Assembly (NCBI GenBank): GCA_022794035.1
Contig: JAAWDX010000003.1
Span: 248,001 to 312,000 of the forward strand
Reading direction: 5' to 3'
Length of the DNA stretch: 64,000 nt
DNA from: Lachnospiraceae bacterium
GTDB lineage: Bacteria > Bacillota > Clostridia > Lachnospirales > Bianqueaceae
Part shown: positions 49,865-62,917 of the stretch, one piece after another
How positions within the stretch are numbered: the first letter of the stretch is position 1
Layout of the letters: every line of letters begins with the position of its first letter
Notes under the pieces: model-generated
Databases searched by the model: none
Told to the model about the DNA's origin: nothing
What the model saw: the letters and a program-made list of their open reading frames with translations, nothing else
Program-made: the position numbers and the translations under genes

Positions 49865-52800
49865 ATGGAAAAAAACCGTATCCATCCACAACCGTATGGA
49901 GACCGTGTGAGAATGTCCTTTGCCAGAGAGAAGGAAGTTCTGCAGATGCCCAATTTGTTGGACGTGCAGAAGGATTCTTATCAGCAGTTTATCAGCGAAG
50001 GCCTAAAAGAGGTATTCGAGGATATCAATCCGATCACGGACTTTGGCGGCAATTTGTCTTTGGAATTTATTGATTTTAATTTAAATTCCGAACCCAAATA
50101 TACGATACAAGAAGCAAAAGAACGGGATGCTACTTATTCAGCACCTTTAAAGGTGACGGTTCGTTTGACCAATGAAGAGACAAAGGAAAAGCAAGAGCAC
50201 GAGATCTTTATGGGCGACTTTCCGCTTATGACAGAAACGGGCACCTTTGTTTTGAATGGTGCTGAGCGTGTAATTGTCAGTCAATTAGTGCGTTCCCCTG
50301 GCATTTACTATGCAAAATCAATTGATAAAACAGGAAAGCCCTTGTTTTCGGCAACGGTAATTCCCAATCGCGGCGCATGGCTTGAATATGAGACGGACTC
50401 TAACGATATTTTTCATGTGCGTGTTGACCGTACCCGAAAAATTCCGGTAACAGTGCTGATTCGTGCGCTGGGCGTAGGGACGGATGCGGAGATCATGGAG
50501 CTTTTTGGTGAAAATCCAAAGCTATTGGCTACGATTGAACGGGATAATGCTAAAAGCGTAGAAGAGGGCTTGATTGAGATTTACAAAAGAATTCGTCCCG
50601 GAGAGCCTCCTACTGTAGAAAGCTCTAAGAGTCTTTTGTATTCTATGTTTTATGATGATAAGCGTTACAATCTGGCACATGTGGGCCGGTATAAGTTTAA
50701 TAAAAAGTTAGCGTTTCGCAATCGTATAGCAGGCCTTGCGTTAGCAGAAGCAGTGGTAGACCATTCTACCGGAGAAGTGCTGGCAGAAGAGGGGACTGTT
50801 TTAACGAGGGATCTGTGCCAGCAGATTCAAAATGCCGGCGTCTCCTATGTGTGGGTGCAGAAGGATGACCAGAAGGTTAAGGTATTAAGCAATTTAGCTG
50901 TGGATATCCATGCCCATTTGGACATTTCAGAAGAAAAGCTGCATGAGTGCGGTATTACGGAGGATGTTTTCTATCCAGTGCTGGAAGAAATTCTGGAAAA
51001 GGATTTAGAGGGAGAAGAGTTGTGGGAGATGCTCAAAAAGCGTTCCTATGATTTGGTTCCTCGTCATATTACCTTTGAGGATATTATGGCATCCATCAAC
51101 TATAATCTGAATCTGGAATATGAGATCGGCAACGTAGATGATATCGACCATTTAGGAAACAGACGGATCCGCTGCGTAGGAGAATTGCTGCAGAATCAGT
51201 TCCGGATTGGTCTGGCCCGTTTAGAGCGTGTCGTACGTGAGCGTATGACGACACAGGATCTGGAAGAGGTCACTCCTCAGAGCTTGATCAATATCCGTCC
51301 TGTAACCGCAGCGATCAAAGAGTTTTTTGGCAGTTCACAGCTTTCACAGTTTATGGATCAAAACAATCCGTTAGCAGAGCTTACGCATAAACGGCGTCTG
51401 TCCGCACTGGGTCCGGGCGGTCTGTCGCGTGACCGGGCAGGCTTTGAAGTGCGTGATGTACATCATTCGCACTATGGACGCATGTGTCCGATTGAGACTC
51501 CTGAGGGTCCCAATATCGGTCTGATCAACTCTCTGGCCACGTATGCGCGGATCAATCGGTACGGATTTATCGAAACGCCCTATCGAATTATCGACAAATC
51601 CTCGGGAACGCCTGTTGTGACAAACGAGGTTCGCTATATCACGGCGGATGAAGAGGAAAATTATAAAATTGCACAGGCAAATGAGAAGCTGGACGATCAG
51701 GGGCATTTCATGCGCGATCGTATCACCGGTCGTTTTAGAGATGATAATATCGAAATGGATGCCAACGAAATTGATATGATGGACGTATCACCTCGTCAGG
51801 TATTTTCGGTGGCGGCTTCTTTGGTTCCTTTTGTGGAAAATGATGAGGCTTCTCGTGCCCTTATGGGATCCAACATGCAGCGCCAGGCCGTGCCGCTTCT
51901 CGTTACGGAATCGCCGGTCGTAGGCACTGGTATGGAATATAAAACAGCGATGGATTCGGGTTCTTGCGTCATTGCCAGAGAAGACGGTATGGTAGAAGAG
52001 GTTTCCTCAGACCGTATCGTTGTACGTAAGGATGACGGCAATATTGATGAGTATGATCTGCTTAAGTTCCAGCGTCAGAATCAGAGTACCTGCTTCAACC
52101 AGCGTCCCATTGTGGATAAAGGAGAGCGCATCAAGGCTGGTCAGGCCATCGCAGACGGTCCTTCCACAGAAGAGGGAGAGCTGTCGCTGGGTAAAAATGC
52201 ACTGATTGGCTTTATGAACTGGGAAGGCTATAACTATGAGGATGCGGTTCTGCTGAGTGAACGTCTGGTGGCAGAGGATGTATATACCTCCGTGCATATT
52301 GAGGAGTACGAGACCGAAGCGCGGGATACGAAGCTGGGACCGGAAGAAATTACAAGAGACATCCCCAATGTGGGTGACGATGCACTTAAGGATCTGGATG
52401 AACGTGGCATTATCCGTATTGGAGCCGAGGTACATGCAGGTGACATTTTAGTTGGTAAGGTAACGCCTAAAGGCGAAACAGAGCTCACGGCTGAAGAAAG
52501 ACTGCTGCGTGCCATTTTCGGAGAAAAGGCCCGCGAGGTACGGGATACTTCTCTGCGCGTACCGCATGGAGAAGAGGGTATTATCGTTGACGTAAAAACC
52601 TTTACTCGTGAGAACGGAGATGAAATGTCGCCGGGCGTGAACGAAACCGTACGCGTATATATCGCTCATAAGCGTAAGATATCCGTTGGTGATAAGATGG
52701 CTGGCCGCCATGGTAACAAAGGTGTTGTTTCCCGGGTGCTGCCGGTAGAGGATATGCCGTTCCTGCCCAATGGCCGTCCGCTTGATATCGTGCTGAATCC

Positions 52801-53740
52801 GCTGGGTATTCCAAGCCGTATGAATATCGGACAGGTTTTAGAGGTTCATATGGGTCTCGCCTGCAAAGCGCTTGGATTCAAGATTGCCACTCCCATTTTC
52901 GACGGCGCCAGCGAGATGGATATCATGGATATGCTGGAACTGGCAAATGACTATGTCAATACTGAATGGGAAGAGTTCCAGACTAAGTATCAGGATACGC
53001 TTGATCCTGAGATTATGAAATATCTGGAAGAGAATCTGGATCATAGAGCAGAATGGGCCGGCGTGCCGATCAGCCGCAATGGCAAATTGCCGCTGCGCGA
53101 CGGACGTACAGGAGAACAGTTTGATAATCATGTAACCGTTGGCTATATGTATTATCTGAAGCTGCATCATCTGGTAGATGATAAGATCCATGCTCGTTCT
53201 ACAGGTCCTTATTCTCTGGTGACACAGCAGCCGCTGGGAGGTAAGGCGCAGTTTGGCGGTCAGCGTTTTGGAGAAATGGAAGTGTGGGCGCTGGAGGCTT
53301 ATGGCGCTGCCTATACGCTGCAGGAGATTTTGACTGTCAAATCAGATGATATCGTAGGTCGTGTAAAGACCTATGAAGCCATTGTAAAGGGTGAAAATAT
53401 TCCCGAGCCGGGCGTTCCGGAATCCTTTAAGGTGCTGCTCAAGGAGCTGCAGTCTCTTGGTCTGGACATTCGTGTGCTTACAGAGGATGCACAGGAAGTA
53501 GAGATTCACGAGGATCTGGGCGACGAAGGAGAAGGCGTTGATGTAAATATGGAGGGCCGCGAGGATATCCAGACGGGCTCTGTGTATTATGAAGATCAGC
53601 CGCCGATGGAAGAAGAGCTGATTGATACAGACGAAGAAAATGAAGAAGATTTGGATTTCGAGCCGGATCTTGAGGCAGGCGGTTATACAGTGGCCGATAT
53701 TGATACTTTAGATGATCCTATGTTTAGCGAAGACCTATAA
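49865..53740 (+). CDS. rpoB: DNA-directed RNA polymerase subunit beta
   Basis: 1291-aa beta subunit. Landmarks: LVRSPGIYY, the rifampicin region [47 protein letters not shown] with usual residues, [19 protein letters not shown], and [12 protein letters not shown]. The C-terminus carries an acidic extension after residue 1210 ([20 protein letters not shown]), common in this group. It has its own promoter after rplL and lies 17 bp before rpoC. Confidence 0.97.
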   Translation: MEKNRIHPQPYGDRVRMSFAREKEVLQMPNLLDVQKDSYQQFISEGLKEVFEDINPITDFGGNLSLEFIDFNLNSEPKYTIQEAKERDATYSAPLKVTVRLTNEETKEKQEHEIFMGDFPLMTETGTFVLNGAERVIVSQLVRSPGIYYAKSIDKTGKPLFSATVIPNRGAWLEYETDSNDIFHVRVDRTRKIPVTVLIRALGVGTDAEIMELFGENPKLLATIERDNAKSVEEGLIEIYKRIRPGEPPTVESSKSLLYSMFYDDKRYNLAHVGRYKFNKKLAFRNRIAGLALAEAVVDHSTGEVLAEEGTVLTRDLCQQIQNAGVSYVWVQKDDQKVKVLSNLAVDIHAHLDISEEKLHECGITEDVFYPVLEEILEKDLEGEELWEMLKKRSYDLVPRHITFEDIMASINYNLNLEYEIGNVDDIDHLGNRRIRCVGELLQNQFRIGLARLERVVRERMTTQDLEEVTPQSLINIRPVTAAIKEFFGSSQLSQFMDQNNPLAELTHKRRLSALGPGGLSRDRAGFEVRDVHHSHYGRMCPIETPEGPNIGLINSLATYARINRYGFIETPYRIIDKSSGTPVVTNEVRYITADEEENYKIAQANEKLDDQGHFMRDRITGRFRDDNIEMDANEIDMMDVSPRQVFSVAASLVPFVENDEASRALMGSNMQRQAVPLLVTESPVVGTGMEYKTAMDSGSCVIAREDGMVEEVSSDRIVVRKDDGNIDEYDLLKFQRQNQSTCFNQRPIVDKGERIKAGQAIADGPSTEEGELSLGKNALIGFMNWEGYNYEDAVLLSERLVAEDVYTSVHIEEYETEARDTKLGPEEITRDIPNVGDDALKDLDERGIIRIGAEVHAGDILVGKVTPKGETELTAEERLLRAIFGEKAREVRDTSLRVPHGEEGIIVDVKTFTRENGDEMSPGVNETVRVYIAHKRKISVGDKMAGRHGNKGVVSRVLPVEDMPFLPNGRPLDIVLNPLGIPSRMNIGQVLEVHMGLACKALGFKIATPIFDGASEMDIMDMLELANDYVNTEWEEFQTKYQDTLDPEIMKYLEENLDHRAEWAGVPISRNGKLPLRDGRTGEQFDNHVTVGYMYYLKLHHLVDDKIHARSTGPYSLVTQQPLGGKAQFGGQRFGEMEVWALEAYGAAYTLQEILTVKSDDIVGRVKTYEAIVKGENIPEPGVPESFKVLLKELQSLGLDIRVLTEDAQEVEIHEDLGDEGEGVDVNMEGREDIQTGSVYYEDQPPMEEELIDTDEENEEDLDFEPDLEAGGYTVADIDTLDDPMFSEDL

Positions 53741-53757
53741 GAAGGGGGAACGCATAG

Positions 53758-56700
53758 ATGGCTGTAAAAACCACACATCAATCCATACAGTTTGATGCGA
53801 TTAAAATTGGTCTTGCTTCACCGGAAAAGATCAGAGAATGGTCCCATGGTGAAGTCAAGAAGCCGGAAACAATCAACTATAGAACCTTGAAACCGGAGAG
53901 AGATGGTCTTTTCTGTGAGCGCATTTTCGGACCGACAAAGGACTGGGAATGTCACTGCGGAAAATACAAACGGATTCGGTATAAAGGTGTGATTTGCGAT
54001 CGCTGCGGTGTGGAAGTGACCAAAGCGAAGGTGCGTCGTGAACGGATGGGCCATATTGAGCTGGCAGCGCCGGTATCTCATATTTGGTATTTTAAAGGAA
54101 TTCCCAGCCGGATGGGTCTGATTTTGGATATTCCGCCCCGTGCGCTGGAAAAGGTACTGTATTTTGCCTCCTACATTGTGCTGGACGGCGGCGATACAGG
54201 GCTTCTTTACAAGCAGCTTTTAACTGAGCGTGAGTACAGGGATGCGCAGGAAAAGTTTGGAGATGGGTTCCGGGCCGGTATGGGAGCGGAAGCTATTAAG
54301 GAGCTATTAGAAGCCATTGATTTGGAGAAACAGACGGCAGAGCTAAAAGAAGAGCTTGTAAACGCATCCGGACAGAAGCGGCTGCGGATTATTAAGCGCC
54401 TGGAGGTTGTAGAGGCATTCATGCAGTCAGGAAACCGTCCTGAGTGGATGGTGATGGATGTAGTGCCTGTTATTCCTCCGGATATTCGTGCGATGGTGCA
54501 GCTGGACGGCGGCCGCTTTGCTACCTCCGATCTGAATGACCTGTACCGAAGGGTGATCAATCGAAACAATCGTCTGCGCCGCTTGCTGAGTCTGGGAGCG
54601 CCGGATATTATCGTACGTAATGAAAAGAGAATGCTGCAGGAAGCGGTGGATGCCCTGATCGACAACGGCAGACGCGGCCGTCCTGTGACTGGCCCGGGTA
54701 ACCGCGCTCTCAAATCTCTGTCTGATATGCTGCGCGGTAAGCAGGGGCGTTTCCGTCAGAATCTATTAGGAAAGCGTGTTGACTATTCCGGACGTTCGGT
54801 TATTGTGGTAGGACCTGAGCTTAAGTTCTATCAATGCGGCTTGCCGAAAGAAATGGCAATTGAGCTGTTTAAACCGTTTGTGATGAAAAAGCTGGTAGAA
54901 AAAGAGCTGGCTCATAATATCAAATCTGCAAAAAGAATGGTAGAGCGCCTCAAGGTTGAGGTGTGGGACGTGTTAGAAGAGGTAATCAGAGAGCATCCGG
55001 TTATGCTAAATCGTGCTCCTACACTGCACCGCTTGGGCATACAGGCCTTTGAGCCGGTACTGGTAGAAGGTAAGGCGATTAAGCTGCACCCGTTGGTATG
55101 CGTACCCTTTAATGCTGACTTTGATGGAGACCAGATGGCTGTGCATGTGCCGCTTTCAGTAGAGGCTCAGGCAGAATGCCGGTTTATGCTGCTTTCTACC
55201 AACAATCTGTTAAAGCCCTCGGATGGCGGCCCGGTTACAGTTCCGGCACAGGATATGGTACTGGGAATGTACTATCTGACGATGCAGAGACCGGATCATT
55301 TAACAGATGAGCAAAAGAATCAGCTGAGATTGTTTAAAGATGAGAACGAGGCCATTCTGGCAGAAGCGAACGGAGAGCTGACGCTGCATACGCCTATCCG
55401 CGTACGCCGTACGGTAGAGGTAAACGGTAAAAAGGTTTCAGGCTTAGCGGAAACGACGGTAGGCCGTATCATCCTGAATGAAAAGCTGCCGCAGGATCTG
55501 GGGTTTGTTGACCGTGATCCCAATCAGCCGGAGACCTTCCTGCCCTATGAAATCAATTTCCTGGTCGGCAAAAAGCAGCTTGGAAAAATTCTTCAGAAAT
55601 GTATTGACGTACACGGCATTACATTTACTGTCAGCGTACTTGACAATCTCAAATCCTTGGGCTTTAAATATTCTACGCTGGGTGCGATTACCGTATCCGC
55701 TTCGGATGTTGTGATCCCCAGTGAGAAAAAGGATATGATTGCAAAGGCAGAAAAGGAAGTTGCTAAGATCCTGAGTATGTTTAAGCGCGGTCTCTTTACT
55801 AATGAAGAGCGCCATAAACGTATTATTGAGACATGGACCAATACGATTCGGGATATTACCGATCTGCTGCTCCCGAGTCTTGGGGAAGACAACAACATTT
55901 ATATGATGATCGATTCCGGAGCCCGTGGATCAATCGATCAGCTGAAGCAGCTTGCCGCGATGCGCGGCCTGATGGCAAGCCCGAACGGTGAAGTCATTGA
56001 GCTACCCATCAAATCCTGCCTGCTGGAAGGGCTGGATGTTCTGGAGTACTTTATTTCTGCACATGGTACCCGAAAGGGCTTGGCCGATACAGCGCTTCGT
56101 ACCGCTGACTCTGGATATCTGACCAGACGTTTGGTGGATGTGTCCCAGAATATGATCGTGCGCGCTGAGGACTGCTGTGAGGGCGAAGAAGAAGTCCGCG
56201 GTATGTGGGTTTCTGCCTATAAAGACGGAGATGAGATGATCGAGCCGCTCGAGGAGCGAATCCGGGGACGTTGGTCGATTGATGAAATCCGTCATCCGGA
56301 GACAGGCGAGGTCATTGTGCCTGCCGACAGTCTCATTGGACCGATTCAGGCAACCAAGGTTGTGGAAGCCGGTATTGAGAAGGTTTATATCCGGACAATG
56401 CTGACCTGTAAGCAAAAGCTGGGAGTTTGTGCAAAATGCTATGGCGCTGATATGAGTACCGGACTTCCGGTTCGCATGGGAGAGGCTGTTGGCATTATCG
56501 CGGCTCAGGCTATCGGCGAGCCGGGAACGCAGCTGACAATGCGTACCTTCCATACGGGCGGTATTGCAACGGGCGATGATATCACACAGGGTCTTCCGCG
56601 TGTGCAGGAGCTGTTTGAAGCCAGAAAGCCAAAGGGCTTAGCAGTGATTGCCGAATTTGGCGGACTTGTTCAGGAGAATATTACGCGTAAGAAGCGGGAA

Positions 56701-57495
56701 ATCATTATCACCGACCAGGAGAGCAAGGAGAGCAAAAATTACCTGATTCCGTACGGTGCGCGCCTGAAGGTGAAGGATGGTCAGGTGATCGAGGCTGGCG
56801 ACGAGCTGACAGAGGGTTCTGTCAATCCGCATGACATTCTGAAAATCAAGGGACTGCTGGCTGTTCAGGATTATTTGATTCAGGAAGTACAGCGTGTATA
56901 TCGTCTGCAGGGCGTGGATATCAATGACAAGCACGTGGAAATCATTGTGCGGCAGATGCTGCGCCGTGTCCGGATCGAGGACAACGGTTCTACGGATATG
57001 CTGCCTGGCTCTCTGGTGGATGTGCTGGAATTTGATGAGAAGAATGCAGCGGCTGAGGAAAATGGCTTAGAGCCCGCTGTTGGCGAAAGAGTTCTGCTGG
57101 GTATCACCAAGGCTTCTTTGGCTACCGATTCCTTCTTATCTGCTGCTTCTTTCCAGGAGACAACAAGAGTGCTTACAGAGGCCGCGATTAAAGGTAAGGT
57201 AGATCCGCTGATCGGACTTAAAGAAAACGTAATCATTGGTAAGCTGATTCCTGCCGGTACGGGTATGAGTCAGTACCAGAGAGCGGAGTACGAACTGGAT
57301 GGACTGCCGCCGGCAGAAATTCAGAAAATTGCGGATGAGGCTGCCAAGGCAGATGCCGAGAGTCTGGCAATGGCATATGAAGAAGAGGAGCCGGCTCTGT
57401 ATCAGGATGCGCTGGAGGATGATCTAAGCGCACTCTTAGATGATGTTTTAGAGACTGCTGCTTCAGAAGAAGATTTGCCGGAAGAAAACGAATAA
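53758..57495 (+). CDS. rpoC: DNA-directed RNA polymerase subunit beta'
   Basis: 1245-aa beta' subunit. Zinc finger [23 protein letters not shown]; catalytic [12 protein letters not shown] with three aspartates; switch and bridge-helix regions ([48 protein letters not shown]); second zinc site [13 protein letters not shown]. The tail is acidic. ATG 53758 follows AAGGGGG. Confidence 0.97.
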   Translation: MAVKTTHQSIQFDAIKIGLASPEKIREWSHGEVKKPETINYRTLKPERDGLFCERIFGPTKDWECHCGKYKRIRYKGVICDRCGVEVTKAKVRRERMGHIELAAPVSHIWYFKGIPSRMGLILDIPPRALEKVLYFASYIVLDGGDTGLLYKQLLTEREYRDAQEKFGDGFRAGMGAEAIKELLEAIDLEKQTAELKEELVNASGQKRLRIIKRLEVVEAFMQSGNRPEWMVMDVVPVIPPDIRAMVQLDGGRFATSDLNDLYRRVINRNNRLRRLLSLGAPDIIVRNEKRMLQEAVDALIDNGRRGRPVTGPGNRALKSLSDMLRGKQGRFRQNLLGKRVDYSGRSVIVVGPELKFYQCGLPKEMAIELFKPFVMKKLVEKELAHNIKSAKRMVERLKVEVWDVLEEVIREHPVMLNRAPTLHRLGIQAFEPVLVEGKAIKLHPLVCVPFNADFDGDQMAVHVPLSVEAQAECRFMLLSTNNLLKPSDGGPVTVPAQDMVLGMYYLTMQRPDHLTDEQKNQLRLFKDENEAILAEANGELTLHTPIRVRRTVEVNGKKVSGLAETTVGRIILNEKLPQDLGFVDRDPNQPETFLPYEINFLVGKKQLGKILQKCIDVHGITFTVSVLDNLKSLGFKYSTLGAITVSASDVVIPSEKKDMIAKAEKEVAKILSMFKRGLFTNEERHKRIIETWTNTIRDITDLLLPSLGEDNNIYMMIDSGARGSIDQLKQLAAMRGLMASPNGEVIELPIKSCLLEGLDVLEYFISAHGTRKGLADTALRTADSGYLTRRLVDVSQNMIVRAEDCCEGEEEVRGMWVSAYKDGDEMIEPLEERIRGRWSIDEIRHPETGEVIVPADSLIGPIQATKVVEAGIEKVYIRTMLTCKQKLGVCAKCYGADMSTGLPVRMGEAVGIIAAQAIGEPGTQLTMRTFHTGGIATGDDITQGLPRVQELFEARKPKGLAVIAEFGGLVQENITRKKREIIITDQESKESKNYLIPYGARLKVKDGQVIEAGDELTEGSVNPHDILKIKGLLAVQDYLIQEVQRVYRLQGVDINDKHVEIIVRQMLRRVRIEDNGSTDMLPGSLVDVLEFDEKNAAAEENGLEPAVGERVLLGITKASLATDSFLSAASFQETTRVLTEAAIKGKVDPLIGLKENVIIGKLIPAGTGMSQYQRAEYELDGLPPAEIQKIADEAAKADAESLAMAYEEEEPALYQDALEDDLSALLDDVLETAASEEDLPEENE

Positions 57496-57500
57496 AATAG

Positions 57501-57529
57501 TTGACAGAATTAAATGAGCATGATATACT
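57501..57529 (+). promoter_or_regulatory. Promoter of the str operon (rpsL-rpsG-fusA)
   Basis: TTGACA (57501-57506), 17-nt spacer, TATACT (57524-57529), starting 6 bp after the rpoC stop. Confidence 0.8.
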
Positions 57530-57549
57530 CATTTAGTCTGCGTATAACG

Positions 57550-57580
57550 CGGACCTGCTGAGCAGGTCCGTTGTTTTTTG
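57550..57580 (+). terminator. Terminator/attenuator in the rpsL leader
   Basis: CGGACCTGCT (57550-57559) and AGCAGGTCCG (57561-57570) form a tight stem followed by TTGTTTTTT. It sits about 15 nt after the expected start of the rpsL transcript, so it either ends rpoC read-through or attenuates the str operon. Confidence 0.75.
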
Positions 57581-57624
57581 GCTTTTAATAGCGGCAGATG
57601 AAAATTTGAATAGGAGGTGCCGAT

Positions 57625-58038
57625 ATGCCTACTTTTAACCAGTTGGTAAGAAAAGGAAGACAGGTTTCAGTAAAGAAATCTACTGCGCCTGCATTGCAGA
57701 GAGGATGGAATTCTCTTCAGAAGAAAGCCACTGATATTTCTTCTCCTCAGAAGCGTGGTGTTTGTACCGTAGTAAAGACGGATACACCTAAAAAGCCTAA
57801 CTCTGCTCTTCGTAAGATCGCCCGTGTTCGCTTGAGCAACGGTGTGGAAGTTACCGCGTATATCCCTGGTGAAGGTCATAACCTGCAGGAGCACAGCGTT
57901 GTGCTGATCCGCGGCGGCCGTGTTAAGGATATGCCTGGTGTACGTTATCATATCGTGCGTGGCGTGCTGGATACGGCTGGAGTTGCTAACCGTCGTCAAG
58001 CTCGTTCTAAGTACGGTGCAAAACGCCCGAAAAAATAA
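57625..58038 (+). CDS. rpsL: 30S ribosomal protein S12
   Basis: 137-aa decoding-centre protein. It contains [29 protein letters not shown] with the usual lysine linked to streptomycin sensitivity, and the second hotspot [32 protein letters not shown] 57625 follows AGGAGGTG. Confidence 0.96.
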   Translation: MPTFNQLVRKGRQVSVKKSTAPALQRGWNSLQKKATDISSPQKRGVCTVVKTDTPKKPNSALRKIARVRLSNGVEVTAYIPGEGHNLQEHSVVLIRGGRVKDMPGVRYHIVRGVLDTAGVANRRQARSKYGAKRPKK

Positions 58039-58156
58039 TAAGTAGGGAAAAGGTGCCAATCATATAGGGCAGTGCCCTTAGGTTGGCGCGAGACACGTAG
58101 GACTAACATGTGAGTACCTATGATCTAATTACAAATTAATTAAGGAGGGAAGAATC
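58039..58156 (+). promoter_or_regulatory. Structured rpsL-rpsG intergenic region
   Basis: 118-nt gap with several inverted segments: GTGCCAA with TTGGCGC around GGGCA-GTGCCC (about 58073-58090). It may be a feedback site for S7, which regulates its operon in other bacteria. Inference only. Confidence 0.35.
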
Positions 58157-58627
58157 GTGCCTAGAAGAGGACATATTGCCCACAGAGATGTACTGCCGGA
58201 TCCGATTTACGGAAGCAAGGTAGTTACAAAACTGATCAATAGCATTATGCTGGACGGTAAGAAGGGTGTTGCCCAGAAGATCGTTTACGGCGCGTTCAAC
58301 CGGATTGCAGCTAAAACAGAAAAGGCTCCGCTGGAGGTTTTCGAGGCTGCTATGAATAATATCATGCCGGTTTTGGAAGTAAAAGCAAGACGTGTAGGTG
58401 GTTCTACCTATCAGGTGCCTATGGAAGTGCGCGTAGAGCGCAGACAGACATTGGGTCTGAGATGGTTAACGACTTATTCCCGTGCTCGTGGTGAAAAAAC
58501 CATGGAAGAGCGTCTGGCGAATGAGATTATGGATGCCGCTAATAACACGGGTGCTTCTGTGAAGAAGAGAGAAGATACCCATAAAATGGCAGAGGCTAAC
58601 AAGGCTTTTGCGCATTTTCGGTTTTAA
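58157..58627 (+). CDS. rpsG: 30S ribosomal protein S7
   Basis: 156 aa, full length: [41 protein letters not shown] and [25 protein letters not shown]. It nucleates assembly of the 30S head. GTG 58157 follows AAGGAGGG. Confidence 0.96.
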   Translation: MPRRGHIAHRDVLPDPIYGSKVVTKLINSIMLDGKKGVAQKIVYGAFNRIAAKTEKAPLEVFEAAMNNIMPVLEVKARRVGGSTYQVPMEVRVERRQTLGLRWLTTYSRARGEKTMEERLANEIMDAANNTGASVKKREDTHKMAEANKAFAHFRF

Positions 58628-58643
58628 TTGAGGAGGACAAGTC

Positions 58644-60728
<2,085 letters not shown>

Positions 60729-60756
60729 TTTTAACTAACAAAATTTGTAAAACCCC

Positions 60757-60785
60757 TTGCAAAAACACGTCTTATTCACTATAAT
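60757..60785 (+). promoter_or_regulatory. Promoter of tuf
   Basis: TTGCAA (60757-60762), 17-nt spacer, TATAAT (60780-60785), so tuf can be transcribed apart from fusA. Confidence 0.8.
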
Positions 60786-60832
60786 AGGACTGATGTTATG
60801 TAGTAAAAAACCTATATAGGAGGAATTTTATA

Positions 60833-62026
60833 ATGGCAAAAGCTAAGTTTGAAAGAACTAAACCCCATGTAAACATTGGAACCATTGGTCACGTTGACCA
60901 TGGTAAAACCACTTTGACCGCTGCCATCACCAAGACTCTTCATCAGAGACTTGGTACCGGTGAGGCTGTAGCCTTCGATATGATCGATAAGGCTCCCGAA
61001 GAGAGAGAGCGTGGTATTACTATTTCTACCGCACACGTTGAGTATGAGACAGAGAATCGTCACTATGCCCATGTTGACTGCCCTGGCCATGCTGACTATG
61101 TAAAGAACATGATCACTGGTGCAGCACAGATGGACGGCGCTATTCTGGTAGTTGCTGCTACCGATGGTGTTATGGCTCAGACTCGTGAGCACATCCTCCT
61201 GTCTCGTCAGGTAGGCGTTCCTTATATCGTTGTATTTATGAACAAATGCGATATGGTAGATGACGAAGAGCTCTTAGAGCTGGTTGATATGGAAATCCGT
61301 GAGCTGCTTACCGAGTATGAGTTCCCGGGAGATGATACTCCGATTATTCAGGGTTCTGCTCTGAAGGCTCTGGAAGATCCGAGCAGCGAGTGGGGTGACA
61401 AGATTCTTGAGCTGATGAAGTCTGTTGATGAGTATATCCCGACTCCTGAGCGTGATACAGAGAAGCCTTTCCTGATGCCTGTTGAGGACGTATTCTCTAT
61501 TACTGGCCGTGGTACTGTTGCTACCGGTCGTGTAGAGCGTGGTGTTCTGCATGTATCTGAAGAGGTTGAGCTGATTGGTTTGACCACCGAAATTAAGAAA
61601 TATGTTGTAACTGGTATTGAGATGTTCCATAAGCTGTTGGATGAGGCTCAGACTGGCGATAATATCGGTGCTCTGCTGCGTGGTATTCAGAGAGATGAGA
61701 TCCAGAGAGGTCAGGTTCTGGCTAAGCCTGGTTCTGTAACCCCTCACCACAAAGTAAAGGGTCAGGTATACGTTTTGAAGAAGGAAGAGGGTGGCCGTCA
61801 TACTCCTTTCCTGACCAACTATCGTCCTCAGTTCTATTTCAGAACTACCGACGTTACCGGTGTCATCACGCTGCCTGAGGGTACCGAGATGTGCATGCCT
61901 GGCGATAACGTTGAGATGGGCATCGAGCTGATCTACCCTGTTGCTATGGAAAAAGGACTGCGTTTTGCTATCCGCGAGGGTGGCCGTACCGTAGGTTCCG
62001 GTTCCATCACAGAGATCATCGAATAA
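60833..62026 (+). CDS. tuf: Elongation factor Tu
   Basis: 397-aa tRNA-delivering GTPase: [17 protein letters not shown] (G1), [26 protein letters not shown] (G3), NKCDMVDD (G4), GSALKALE (G5), GMEMF-type domain 2 and the C-terminal [22 protein letters not shown] 60833 follows AGGAGG. Codon use is highly biased, as usual for this protein. Confidence 0.98.
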   Translation: MAKAKFERTKPHVNIGTIGHVDHGKTTLTAAITKTLHQRLGTGEAVAFDMIDKAPEERERGITISTAHVEYETENRHYAHVDCPGHADYVKNMITGAAQMDGAILVVAATDGVMAQTREHILLSRQVGVPYIVVFMNKCDMVDDEELLELVDMEIRELLTEYEFPGDDTPIIQGSALKALEDPSSEWGDKILELMKSVDEYIPTPERDTEKPFLMPVEDVFSITGRGTVATGRVERGVLHVSEEVELIGLTTEIKKYVVTGIEMFHKLLDEAQTGDNIGALLRGIQRDEIQRGQVLAKPGSVTPHHKVKGQVYVLKKEEGGRHTPFLTNYRPQFYFRTTDVTGVITLPEGTEMCMPGDNVEMGIELIYPVAMEKGLRFAIREGGRTVGSGSITEIIE

Positions 62027-62035
62027 GGTAAAGAT

Positions 62036-62067
62036 TAAAAGGGCGCCGAAATGGGCGCCCTTTTTTT
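62036..62067 (+). terminator. Rho-independent terminator after tuf
   Basis: AAAGGGCGCC with GGGCGCCC (62041-62060), short loop GAAAT, then seven T. Confidence 0.92.
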
Positions 62068-62098
62068 ATCAAAGTGAATACTGAGAGTGAGGAAGAAA

Positions 62099-62917
62099 AT
62101 GAAACTCATATCATGGAATGTCAACGGATTAAGAGCTTGTATGCAAAAGGGGTTCAAAGAGTTTTTTGATGCCTCGGATGCGGATTTCTTTTGTTTACAG
62201 GAGACAAAGCTGCAGGAAGGCCAGATTGATTTTGCACCGGAAGGATATTATGCATACTGGAATTATGCTGAAAAGAAGGGGTATTCTGGTACTGCCATTT
62301 TTACTAAGCATAAGCCTTTGCGTGTGAGCTATGGGATAGGCATTGAAGAGCATGATCATGAAGGGCGCGTGATCACATTGGAATATGAAAACTTTTATGT
62401 GATCACCGTGTATACGCCTAATTCCAAGCGAGAGCTCCTGCGCCTTCCGTATCGGATGATTTGGGAGGATGATTTTTTAGCATATTTAAAAAAGCTTGAA
62501 ACTGTTAAGCCAGTTATTTATTGTGGAGACCTTAAGACTGAGCACTCATCATATACATCAGATGTGAAAAGAAAACCGGTGATTATTTGTGGTGATCTGA
62601 ATGTGGCAGCTGCCCCAATAGATTTGCGCAATCCTAAATCAAACGAACGAAACGCTGGATATACTCCCGAGGAGAGGGAAAAAATGCGCTGCCTGCTAGA
62701 ATCTGGATTTGTAGATACGTTTCGCTATATGTACCCTGATAAGCAAGAATTTTCTTGGTGGAGTTATATGCGCAATTCAAGAGAAAAGAATATCGGTTGG
62801 CGCATTGATTACTTTCTGATATCCGAATTTGCAAAATCCAGTATCAAAGATGCAGGAATTATGACGGATATTTACGGCTCCGATCATGCACCGGTATTAC
62901 TTGATGTGGACATCTAG
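62099..62917 (+). CDS. exoA: Exodeoxyribonuclease III / AP endonuclease with a 22-codon insertion
   Basis: DNA repair nuclease of the ExoA/Xth family, 272 aa (relatives are near 250). Catalytic motifs are present: SWNVNGLRA, LQETKLQ, TVYTPNSK, ICGDLNVA, WWSYM, RIDYFL, GSDHAPV. The motif KPVIxCGDL occurs twice: KPVIYCGDL at 62507-62533 and KPVIICGDLNVA from 62573. They are separated by the extra segment KTEHSSYTSDVKR. The copies differ at many synonymous sites, so this is not a fresh duplication. The last 21 bp overlap the convergent recombinase gene. ATG 62099 has GAGGA 5 nt upstream. Whether the enzyme is active with the insertion is uncertain. Confidence 0.88.
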   Translation: MKLISWNVNGLRACMQKGFKEFFDASDADFFCLQETKLQEGQIDFAPEGYYAYWNYAEKKGYSGTAIFTKHKPLRVSYGIGIEEHDHEGRVITLEYENFYVITVYTPNSKRELLRLPYRMIWEDDFLAYLKKLETVKPVIYCGDLKTEHSSYTSDVKRKPVIICGDLNVAAAPIDLRNPKSNERNAGYTPEEREKMRCLLESGFVDTFRYMYPDKQEFSWWSYMRNSREKNIGWRIDYFLISEFAKSSIKDAGIMTDIYGSDHAPVLLDVDI

